A stretch of 64,000 bases of DNA. Origin: Diadema setosum. Its lineage: Eukaryota; Echinodermata; Echinoidea; Diadematoida; Diadematidae. A program made the translations under genes and the position numbers. The stretch is from contig NC_092702.1 in assembly GCF_964275005.1 (NCBI RefSeq), forward strand, positions 31,162,726 to 31,226,725. Direction: 5' to 3'. The first letter of the stretch is position 1. Every line of letters begins with the position of its first letter. The notes below the pieces were generated by a model. The model had not been told where the DNA came from and did no database searches. It saw only the letters and a program-made list of their open reading frames with translations. Shown here one piece after another: positions 1 through 10,200 of this stretch.

Positions 1-83
1 AGGGCAGATCTAAATCTTCACAAACCGCCGGTAGATGGCACATGACTTCAATGGGTGTCACATCCCCAGCAAACACAACGAAC
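1..83 (-). CDS. NHP2: NHP2 coding exon 3 (partial)
   Basis: The acceptor TTGTTTTCAG precedes G|TTCGTTGTG. The exon reads [20 protein letters not shown] and CEDLDLP before the window edge, matching the central strand and helix of the L7Ae fold in NHP2. The remainder is outside. Confidence 0.9.
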
Positions 84-3000
84 CTGAAAACAAGACACAT
101 TCATAATAAATTGTACAAATCTATACAAATGAACAACTTCGGAGCTTTTTTTTTTCTCTCAACAAATGATATCCTGTTTTGCCATTTTCATTCTACATGT
201 ACTTCTATGAATGGCCTACACTGCACACCTAAAATCTGACTTCGTTGCATGTTGCATTTCTAGAAATCCCAGCTGTTTAAAGGACAAGTTCACCTTCATA
301 AACATAAGGATTGAGAGAATGCAGCAATATTAGTAGAACACATTAGTGAAAGTTTGAGGAAAATTGGACAATCCATGAAGAAGTTATGAATTTTTAACAT
401 TTTTTGTTGGAACCGCTGGATGAGGAGACTACTAAGGCTTGTGATGTCATATGAGTACAACAGTATAAAGAAAATGTAAAGAAAATTCAACATATTTTCA
501 CTTTTTTTGCATAATAAAAGAGCACTTGACTTGCCTCTTTCTACAGGCAATGGGAATAATACATTGTATTACCCATAACATGTCAGTATGGAGTCAAGGG
601 AATGTGTACTTTTTTCAAAAGATGAAATTTTGTGAAATTCTCTTTATATTTTCCTTATATTGTTGTACGCATGTGACATAATACACTGCAGTAGTCTTCT
701 CATCCAGCGGTGACTGCACAAAAACTTCAAAAATTCATAACTTTTGAACGGATTGTCCGATTTTCCTCAAACTTTCAATGATGTGTTCTACTAATATTGC
801 TACATTCTCTCAATCCTTATGTTAATGAAGGTGAACTTGTCCTTTAAATAGGGCACAACTGTGTACAGCATACTGTCACATAACTGGTGAATTTTTGCAA
901 GCTTGCGCCAATGGATGAGCAGAAGAGGGGACATCACTATCTTAATACAGAGCATCATACAGATATTTTGCCCACTTGCCATTTAAGCATGTGTCCAATA
1001 CATTTTGTACATTAAAAAGCAAGTTCCTGAACAAATGAAATCCTATTTTGCCATTTTCATTCTAATTTTTTGGAATGGCCTACACCTAAAATGCAGCTAC
1101 ATTGCATGGTGCACTTCTTGAAATCCCAGCTGTTTAAACTGGGCACTACTGTGTAGCATTGTCCCTATAAATATCATACTAACAGGTGAATTTTTTTTGC
1201 AAGCTTGGGCCAATAGATGAGCAGAAGAGAGGACATCACTATTTCAATACAGGGCATCATAAAGATATTTTGCCCACTTGCCATGTTGGGCATTTAAGCA
1301 TGTGTCCAACACATTAAATAAGCAAGTACACTTTGATTTTACTTATCCAATATGAGCTTTGGTTGCTCAGGATTATGATTAAGGCGAGCAGGCACATGAA
1401 CATGTAGCAATCTGCATATCATGGCACCTCCTTGACTGTACTGCCACCGGCAACCCATCCCAATACAAAGGCAGGAATTTCACCAACCCCATCAAAAACT
1501 ATTGACAGATATTGGTCACTGATCTCAAGAAGTACAGTATTCATAAATGTATGTTTATTTTCACATCTATGTTTGTATAGTTATTTCAGGTAACTGTCAT
1601 GTACATGTACATCATGCTATAACAACTGTATCAAATTTCAATTACAAATTGCATTTCTATGACATGGTGCAACATCTACCATTTGCCAGTTTCCAACTTT
1701 GCATACATGTATCCATGCTAAGTGTTGCATAATCTCAATCAAATCACTTGAACAGATTTTATACCAACCCCTTTTCTCCTTTGCGCAAGAACTTCTGAAC
1801 TTCTTTCACACCTCGGCGTACCATCTTGACTTTACTAGCTGTAAAAACGGTGACATAAAATATAAAACAAAAAAGTGTACAAACTAAGCCTTGTGCTATG
1901 TACATGTACACCATGTATGCATTCAGGCCTAAATGAGAGGTTAATCTCCCATGCAACATGACAAGTTACACAATTAATACATGTACTGTATTTAAATGTC
2001 AATACAGTATATGATTCTCACAAAAATAAAAAAAGATATTAAAAAAATGCTCAGCCGTAATTAATGACCTCGTGTTTCAGGGTGTCCTTTTCCATGATTC
2101 TATTCCAACATCCATGCAAGCTCAGTCAGGGCAGTATTGTTGGTCTGACCACAACACAAATATTTCTAATCTTTGCAGCAGTGTTAACATGACTTACAAT
2201 TTGTATTTAGAAATATAATAAATCGTATGAAACTTCATCACATACTCTGCGATGTGACTGAAAAATTGAAGGGATGAAGAAGCCATTCATCATAGACTTT
2301 CTAATTCTACACACACAGTCTCAGCGGAACGTATCCCCCGACAAGATGCAGACCGATCTTTCGGTCAAAGCGCAGTCTAACGACACGTTAGACTCCAGGG
2401 GAGTGTTTCACAAAGAATTTAAGTCGAACATAAATTTTAAGATTGACTAAACATTATGGTATGCTGTGTGTGTCTTCAATGTTGCTCAACTTTCTAATGA
2501 AAATGAAGATTTTTGAGACATTTGTCATGTAATTGTACGTAGCCATTGAAAATATAAGATAAATAACATTAAAAAGAGTCATTAAAATTAAAACAATGAA
2601 ATTATTCTGTTAACATTAATGATAATTTGAAGTGCGTGATGATTAAACTAGTGAAATTGAACAGGGATTGAGGGAAATAAGTGGCATACCATAACTTGGT
2701 ATAATCGTGATATATACATGTACATCTGACTGTAGGTCTAGTCCCCACCGCTCCCCCCACTGCAGTGCGCGTGCACCTGTGCGTTAGGGTTAGGGTATAG
2801 GGTTAGGTACGGACATGCAACGGTGGGGACTATCTATCACGTTGATTATGCCCATAACTTTAAGTCAATCTTAAATCAAGTTCGACTTTGCGAAACACCC
2901 CCTCCCCCCCCCCCCCGTATTCTACACTACTACAGTCAACTCATTGATCACTCATCAGCCCACCAGCTAGGCCACACTAGATCCAACTAGTGTTACTGTA

Positions 3001-3312
3001 CTGTCTATACGCACCACCCACCAGATCAATTATACAATTGTACTTCTAGCTAGAAATCTTATAACAAATTGTTGTTACCATTATAACTGGCTCTGTCAAC
3101 ATATGGATATTGTTTAGTCCAGGGAGGTTCACCTCCCTGTTTAGTCAGCCATTCTCACCTTTCTTTATTACTTTGTGCAATTTTTTCGTCAACTTTCTCG
3201 AGGCCATAGGGTTTGCAATGGGTGAAACTCTCGACACAAGTTCGTCATACGAAAGCTCTGGCGTCTGTTTGTCATCTGACTGTTCGTCACTTTGGGCAGG
3301 TCCGTTCTTCAT
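1..3312 (-). CDS. NHP2: NHP2, H/ACA ribonucleoprotein subunit 2 (5' part, runs off the window)
   Basis: NHP2 is an L7Ae-family RNA-binding protein. With dyskerin, NOP10 and GAR1 it forms the core of H/ACA snoRNPs (rRNA and snRNA pseudouridylation) and of telomerase RNP, in nucleoli and Cajal bodies. Three coding exons are visible on the minus strand: 3312-3159, 1838-1769 and 83-1. They join in phase to an N-terminal acidic/Gln stretch, then [38 protein letters not shown] and [15 protein letters not shown], all very close to vertebrate NHP2. About 85 residues are encoded here; the protein is normally about 150, so the C-terminal half of the L7Ae fold lies left of base 1. The ATG at 3312 was chosen because it puts the N-terminus at about the family length; the frame stays open upstream without a family match. 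Intron 2 hosts a transposon. Identification is firm. Confidence 0.93.
157..1312. repeat. Tandem duplication of a ~290-bp unit in NHP2 intron 2
   Basis: Bases 157-280 plus 844-1002 resemble 1025-1312. Shared landmarks include TTTTGCCATTTTCATTCTA, GAAATCCCAGCTGTTTAA, AGATGAGCAGAAGAG and TTTTGCCCACTTGCCAT. The copies differ at scattered positions. The first copy is interrupted by the element at 281-843; the second is the uninterrupted version. Confidence 0.8.
281..843. mobile_element. TTAA-flanked inverted-repeat MITE (family A, copy 1)
   Basis: A 563-bp non-autonomous element flanked by TTAA at 277-280 and 844-847. The ends are AGGACAAGTTCACCTTCAT and its complement, inside inverted arms of about 200 bp (for example TGTTCTACTAATATTGC against its mirror near 325). 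There is no coding capacity. The TTAA duplication is shared by piggyBac and Kolobok-type transposons; which supplies the transposase cannot be told. A second copy is at 25139-25696. Confidence 0.85.
1769..1838 (-). CDS. NHP2: NHP2 coding exon 2
   Basis: A 70-base exon (2 + 66 + 2) behind the acceptor TTTTTACAG. It encodes [20 protein letters not shown] and GEK. The donor GTTGGT is weak, but it is the only site that keeps the reading frame into the next exon and the expected spacing KG-FVVFAGD. Confidence 0.9.
1839..3158 (-). other. NHP2 intron 1
   Basis: No exon or RNA gene could be supported in this 1.3-kb intron. It holds AT-rich sequence, TACATGTACA palindromes near 1901 and 2713, and a C-rich run near 2905. 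The stretches near 2400-2430 and 2870-2910 (GTTTCACAAAGAATTTAAGT against its approximate reverse) look like the ends of another degraded inverted-repeat insertion. Confidence 0.5.
3159..3312 (-). CDS. NHP2: NHP2 coding exon 1
   Basis: Encodes residues 1-51 plus one base. It starts [11 protein letters not shown] and ends at [11 protein letters not shown], followed by the donor G|GTGAGA. The downstream part aligns with the family motif around NPIAxPxASRxLTxKL. Confidence 0.9.
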
Positions 3313-4516
3313 TTTTCGTGTATCAAATAGATGTGTGACGATAGTGCAAAAACTATCAACGGTTGTACCACAAATTCCTCTCAGAACCAACTTTCTTCAG
3401 AGTATAGTTGATGGATACTCGCAAAATTATTGGACACACAAATTCAAGTCGTGGACGACTTCAATCAATGCTCCTGCATGCGTGATTTTAAGCTACACGT
3501 AGCTGCACCACTACAGCAGCGCCAGCGTAGCGCGTTTGCACATTAAACCGCACCGTACCCGTGGTCTAAAGGTACCCGTGGAACACATGCCATGCATGGT
3601 ACGCGTGCGGTACAACATGTGCATGCTCAATGCACGCTAGGCTCATTATCCTATCTATGGCATGCCAAGAAAGAAACAAGAAATTTCTAGTTAGAATTTT
3701 GGATAATGCTCGTTATTCCGATCCAAGATTCGATTCCGAAACACAAATTCTCTATAGGGCCTACACACGTACCTATAGAGATCCGTTGATCCGAAAATGA
3801 AAAAGGTACGTTAATCCAAACATTTGTGGCATTATTTCCAAGGTTTTAATAGTCGGAAAATGAAATAATGATAATTTTAAGAAACGTTCTTATCTCGAGG
3901 GTTCATTAACTGTAACCGTCCGTGAGGGGTGGGGATATTCTTTTTTCGTTAGTCAAGAGTCAGTTGCCCCCCCCCCCCCTCCCCCACTTCAACGAAAAGA
4001 ATCCAGGTGTACATCATGCTTTTCGGCGTATGTGGTGAAATAGGCCTGGTGACCACTGCTTGTCTGTACCTAATTCTGTGGCGGCTTTCCCGTAGGCCAA
4101 TACCGAGTCGTGAATCTCAGCCCCACTACTACGGTGGCGCCGTAACGGTACCTGTTAAGCATAGGGTGGGGCAATTACTAGTCCACAGTGTATCACTAGT
4201 GAATGCGGCCCCACCAAACGGCGTTTACGCTGGGTTGATACAGCGGTGGGGCCGATTTCCACGGCACAGCATCTTTCGTCCTTCTTTCTTTCTTTCTTTC
4301 CCCCTTTGTTCTTTCTTTTCTTTCTCCCTTTTATATTCGGAAGGACTTCCATATGTCCCTCGACTAAATTAACCATAAATGCAACCCTATAACCAAACCC
4401 AACCTTGCTTGCTAACGCACAGTTACACGCGCACTGCGTATTTTCCCTATTGAAGAGGCAAAAGCGTCCCCCCCCCCCCCATTCCCCGACCTCTGTGATG
4501 ACATTATATACATACC

Positions 4517-4675
4517 CAGGGGCGGATCCAGGGAGGACCACAAACGGAGCCCCCCCCCCTTTATTTTTTGTTGAAACAAAAGAAATAAAAAGAAAAAATG
4601 GGGGGAGGGGTGCGTGCGCCCCCTTTATTTTTGTAAACACGCCCCCTCTTTACGAAATTCCTGGATCCGCCTCTG
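4517..4675. mobile_element. Short CAGGGG-ended MITE
   Basis: A 159-bp element with inverted ends CAGGGGCGGATCCAGG and CCTGGATCCGCCTCTG, flanked by ATACC at 4512-4516 and 4676-4680. The interior is homopolymer-rich. A shorter relative with the same ends is at 55177-55271. The CAGGG start is typical of hAT-type ends. Confidence 0.75.
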
Positions 4676-5227
4676 ATACCATCAAGATTGCAAACTGAAA
4701 AATAAACAGCCGAAACAATAAAACGCAAATATCAAGCAGACAAAAGCTTCGGCCCACCTCTTTGAGGGTTAGCCACTTAATTTCTGACCAGTCCTCCACT
4801 GTTTTGTATAATTTTTCATCTATTGCCTTTACTGAAAATCATCACGGCTTCATGCAAGTTTTCACCGTTAGCTTCCTGTACTGTATATAGTCCTCCCTTT
4901 TATTCGTTCGTCCTTATCTAAAGCTGCTTGACATTAATTGATAAATTCATAATGTTTTCTCTTTATCGAAAGTTCTTCATATTTTATCTTACACTTTAAA
5001 GACTCAGCCCTATCATCGTCCTTTATGTACCCATTAGATTGTGTATTCCTCATTGCTGGGTGATCATTACAGTTGTGTATAGCGCCTTTTCTACAGGGTT
5101 GGTAATGAAGCCCTTTACCCCTATAAAGCCCACGCTATTTTGAACCCTTCCAGGCCCAACACAATAAAAAAAAAAAAAATAATAATAATAATAAAAAATA
5201 AAAAATAAAAAATAAAAAATAAAAAAT

Positions 5228-5391
5228 CCTGGTCAGAACTGACCCGGAACTGGGTCCGTTGGGGTCACACTCCGTTCCGGGTCAAAAATAACTTGGAATT
5301 TGGTCATGAAGACCGATATAGTTCTGTGATGAAGACCCGGAACGGGGTTTGACCCCAACGGACCCTTTCCGGGTCAGTTCTGACTCGGATG
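5228..5391. repeat. Inverted repeat with GACCCGGAACGG motifs
   Basis: Left arm CTGGTCAGAACTGACCCGGA, with GGGTCCGTTGGGGTC, is mirrored by GACCCCAACGGACCC and CCGGGTCAGTTCTGAC at the right. Arms are about 60 bp with a loop of about 45. This is probably a MITE remnant. It follows a simple AAAAAT repeat. Confidence 0.7.
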
Positions 5392-6295
5392 TTTTAAGAG
5401 TGAATAGGGGGGGGGGGGGGGGGAGGGCACATTGTGCCCCTATATAACTTATTGACTATTATGATACATCACCGTCATATTTGGCACGTGAGTAGAGCAA
5501 CTCATACTCTGCATGACCCAACATTTTGATTTTTTCCTCAAGGTTCCCAATTGAGGGCGCTATTTACCAAAGTAAATAGATATAGGGGGCCTATACTGAA
5601 ATGTGCTACAATCAAGTTTTTTCTTTATTTTTCTTTTCCCCGGTATATATGTTTTTTTTTTTTCCTGCCACTCATTTTTATATTTTCTAAATCAACCCTC
5701 ACTAATTATTGTTGAAATTTCTCAAGGTCAACACATGAGGTCGCTATTTATTACAATACATAGAAATATATGAGACCTACGATATATTATTTGGCTTACT
5801 ACAGACAAAACATATGTGAAAATAATGCAGATAAAACGGTATCTAGTCCTTGGAAAATACTGCAGTTATTTTCAGTTATTTCTATGTTATCCATATTTGA
5901 TGCCTATATGTCATATAAAAATAAATGAAATAATAAGAAGACCATTTCAGGGTAATGCACGATCATAATTACTTCACATTTTGGTCCTTCAGCAAATTAC
6001 GGCTAAGAAAACTCATTTCATCTATTATTACATTGTTAACTGAAATTGGAATAGAAAAACATGTATCTTACGGACATGGTTGTCAGTTTACGGTTGCCAT
6101 GACAGCCAGCAATAACGGACATATATCAAAATGTTCGCAAATAACTTTAACAAAAAGTCACCAAATATGGTTGAAATTAGGACAAGGGCGTAGAGTGGTA
6201 AATGAAAATATGGTAGGGGGTGTACCTGCCCCGCCCCCTTGGGCTTTATAGATTTAAAGGGATGGTATAGCACCGGTATTGGATGAGGTGAGGAT

Positions 6296-6915
6296 TGACA
6301 ACAATGTGTTTGACAATATATCGATGTCTGCATTTCTTGAATCCTGAACTGTGAAGTATCATTATTTTGACTCAAACGCTGACCCAGGGGTGACATCTTA
6401 AAGGGATGGGTATACATGGGGCTACAAGTTTTCAAAATTGTTGTTGTTGGGTTTTTTTTTTTTGTTTTTTTTTTAGATACTAAGAAACCACATAATTTAT
6501 GAAATGTTACAAAGCATACAATTCTAAGAGAAATTCAAAATATATTTGATGAAAATCGGTTTTGAAATAGCTGAGATATCCAAAACAAAGTAAAACAAAG
6601 CAATGCATATAAAAGGTGGGGCCCACCATTTGCTCAGTTTTTGTAATAGGATCCCTTTGTTTTGGATATCTCAGCCATTTCAAAACCAAATTTCATCAAA
6701 TAAAATTTGAATCCCTATCAGAATTACATGTTCTTTCATTTTTCACACTGTGACGTTTCTCAATATCTCGCAAAAACAGTTGAGAACTTGAAGCCCCATC
6801 TCAACAAAAACTATGGCATCCCAGGGTCAGCATTTGAGTCAAAATAATGATACTTCACCGTTCAGCATTCAAGGAATGCAGACATCGATATAAATATCGT
6901 CAAACACATAGTTGG
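6296..6915. repeat. Nested inverted-repeat element upstream of TCERG1
   Basis: Arms of about 95 bp (6296-6390 and 6817-6915) share TGAGTCAAAATAATGATACTTCAC in inverted orientation. Inside lies a second inverted pair (TTTTGAAATAGCTGAGATATCC near 6560 against GGATATCTCAGCCATTTCAAAA near 6664). TTAAAGGGATGG occurs at 6254 and again at 6400, so one TTAA-type element may sit inside another. Confidence 0.65.
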
Positions 6916-7136
6916 CGTGCCATAATGGAGACCTGACGACTTTTAACCGTATGTGGGCGTGCTTTCATCTCAACGTGCAATCCGCGTAGTTCGGTGGCAA
7001 TCCGCACGCACGCACCTCAGAGTTCTGTGTGGCTTTCTGTGGTCTATTTATATGCCGCCGCGAATAAACGCGCACGCACCTACGATGTGTGTGGGGTATA
7101 CGCGTCCGCCGCCGCCGGTTGGAAAGCGTGTCCATC

Positions 7137-7270
7137 ATGGCCGACGAACAGAAGGACGAGACGCAAGGGAGTGAGACATTTTCATCACAAAGTCAGCAAA
7201 GTGATGAATCAAATGTCGGAAAAGAAGTCGCTGACAATGCAGACACAACTCAAGGCTCTTTCCGACCTAG
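7137..7270 (+). CDS. TCERG1: TCERG1 coding exon 1
   Basis: Starts [10 protein letters not shown] in context ATCATGG and ends CGACCTAG|GTTTGT (phase 2). The acidic, Ser/Gln-rich 44 residues have no domain. Assignment rests on the in-phase join to exon 2 (RPR|YSGSP) and on the similar short, acidic start of vertebrate TCERG1. It could equally serve the zinc-finger exon at 12904. Confidence 0.75.
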
Positions 7271-10200
7271 GTTTGTCATTCTTACTCGACATCTTATGAT
7301 GTTCTTAATGTGTAAAATGCAAATGCACCTGCTGCATGGTGTATAACAAGCTGTACTGTACTCCTGTAGTGTAACGTTAGAGGTCATAAACGGGCTGCAC
7401 GCCTGTGCTGCATGCTGTTATTGCTGGAGTGCGACTGTCGATGCGCGATGCGATGACAATGTTGTATGGATACGATAAATGTGTATCTTGAATGACCATC
7501 TCATCTGCAGTGGGGATAACTACACGCAGCCGCTGTCGCGAAGCGACAGCGGCTGCACCTCTATTCCTTCGCAGACGTTGTCATTTTTCAGTGTGGTTGT
7601 GCGACTCCTTGAATATCTTTATTAATCGTGGAAAACTAAAATAGGCCCACAAGGAATTATCGTAATCTATGATAATCATTCAATAATCGGTATGCGATTT
7701 TTTGTTTAATTACGTCAAAAACTCACCGAAATCTGTGGCTGAAATCAGGTCTGTAAACGTCCTTATTGCTTCACTCCTCATCTGCGTGTTATTTGAATGG
7801 CATTCACTCTCGTATACACACAACGTAGGTAGTCGGAGAGGTACCTCTCCTGGCTCTAGCTCTCAGACTACCTACGTTGTACGTTGTAGTATACGAGAGT
7901 GAATGCCATTCAAATAACACGCAGATGAGGAGTGAAGCAATAAGGACGTTTACAGACCTGATTTCAGCCACAGATTTCGGTGAGTTTTTGACGTAATTAA
8001 ACAAAAAATCGCATACCGATTATTGAATGATTATCATAGATTACGATAATTCCTTGTATTTTAGTTTTCCACAATTAATAAAGATATTCATGAAGGAGTC
8101 GCACAACCACACTGAAAAATGACAATGTCTGCGAAGGAATAGAGGTGCAGCCGCTGTCGCAAAGTGACAGCGGCTGCGTGTAGCTACAGTGGGGAGTGTA
8201 GTGACAGTGCGCTGTATTGTCATGGGTCATGATTGTGAGCTGAGCCGAGCGAGTGAGCCAAGTAAGGTGAAGCTGTATCATTCTGACTTCTGTAGCTGCA
8301 GCTATGTAGCCGGTTACTTATACTTGATACATAACATGTGTAGCTAGAGTAGATAGCCAGTCGTGGGTATGGATCAAGAATCACTTAAACTTGGGCGAAG
8401 TGACGCTGTGCTGTCGGTTTCGATATTATATGGCATGCCATGGGGCTCAATAGAATCCAAGCGAAACTGAAAGTGAATGTGTAGACCACTCTAGTGTAAA
8501 TTACTGTGTGAGCACTACGTCTATTATGGTTTGCCTGCCATACGCCATGTACACAGTTTAATTAAGCAGTGCCTCGGTCAACACAGCGTAAGCGCAGATC
8601 CCCGACATGCATAATTCATGTCGCCTCAGAACATTGCAGAACCCACTTTTTGAGAATGCCCGCCGCTCCACCATCACCATGATCACCACTCACTCCTGAT
8701 TGCTACAGAATATCGCTATCTCGACTATCAGCTGTACAGTCGCAGTGAGGAGAGAGCTAAAAATATCTTGGCCTCTTCTCTCTCGGGCTCTCTCCACTCC
8801 GCTATGTGCTTGCCAGGTCTTGCCTCATTGCTGATTGGCTGTGTGTCTTCCTCGTCTTCCTGCCAGCACAGCGCATTGGATGTAGTCACTATCTCGCAGT
8901 CATAACCCTTTTGTATGTACCCTCACAGTCTCGCTGCGCTCTGCTGAAGTATTGTGTATTGCAGGCCTCGAATTACCCGGGATTGGGGGCAAAAGGCAAT
9001 TTGCCGCAATGCCCCATGTACTTGCCACAATGCCTCTCTCAAAATTACCATGCTTACTTCAACTTTTCCTTGCTGCCCTTAAAAAATTTTGAGAGAGAGT
9101 GCCCCTAAAACCAAAAATTGCCTGTCCCTAAAACTGGCAAAATTCGAGGCCTGGTATTGGGTACTGTAGGTCGCTTGCCACTGAAATCTAACATTTTGAA
9201 CAATAATCTATGCACTTCAAACATCCTCGCACATACATTGCACATACTTGTACACATTAAAAGTAGAATCAAAACATAAATCTCTTGAGAATTCATAAGA
9301 GAATACCACGAGTATGAACAAAATTGCATGTACGACCAAAACTACTCCTCTGATGATATACTCCCGGCACATATTGCTGGAGAATTCCATAAGAAAGGAT
9401 GAAATTACAAGGAAAATTCATATAATTCTCCAAAACGCTACGGAGGAGTACTTGGTATCAACGTAAAGCATATGAATGGAAGAAAGCGATAATGTCATTT
9501 TCGAAAGGCATTGTGGGAGAACAACCTGACCACTGAGGGAAAACCTTTCATAGTTAAAAGTGATAGCAAGCCAATCATCAACCGATACTAGCTTGTGCTT
9601 GTCTGCTATGGTAAGGATAAACAGCACGGTGCTTGCAGTGTGCTGAGCAAGACATGACGTCATTGCTCGTGAATGGTGGCAGTGTGAACTGTAGTGGTGA
9701 GTGTGAGCTGTATCTGTGTATGACGTGTGAGGAGTGGGGACCATGCATGCATCCATGCGTTAAAGCTAAACAAGGCAAGGATAGGGTTGTGTAGAGTGGT
9801 ATGATTTTAGATATTTGTATAGATACAAATATCTAAAATCTTGATTTACCTTGGATGTTGGGCATTAATAGTCTAGATGGGGTTCTGATGACTGCTCCCT
9901 CATCTTTACTCAGTTTCCCTTATCTGAAGTAAAGTCCTGCATTGAGAAAAATCCTAACATCACATTTTTATAAATGTTAAATACTTGTAGGTGAGTAAAC
10001 TACATATACTACATGTTGTACACTTTTTTTTTGGGGGGGGGGGGGGAAGGGAGTGGTGAAAGTTATTCAATCTGAGGTAAAAAGACGTCTGAACATTTTC
10101 AATGGCAGTGCAAGGCATTATTAGAGTTTTGAGGTGATAGTGTTATTACAATGTACCTCATCAATAGTGTGTGGTTATCACAAATACTGCTGGATGAAAG

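Larger units (their letters stand above)
3313..7136. other. Spacer between divergent NHP2 and TCERG1
   Basis: No gene was recognised in this 3.8-kb spacer. It holds the promoters of both genes, homopolymer runs (C near 3967, A near 5169, G near 5408), an AAAAAT-type minisatellite (5170-5226) and inverted-repeat elements listed separately. Bases 6950-7136, just upstream of TCERG1, are CpG-rich compared with surrounding DNA, as expected for a housekeeping promoter and 5' leader; no TATA box was identified. Confidence 0.6.

Noticed and set aside
2630..2735. Intronic C/D snoRNA in NHP2 intron 1 (GTGATGA ... CTGA)
   Set aside because: No terminal stem, no C'/D' boxes and no guide recognised; boxes this short occur by chance.
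4155..4640. 161-codon minus-strand ORF with Gly/Lys/Pro runs
   Set aside because: Made of homopolymers and the 4517-4675 MITE; no domain.
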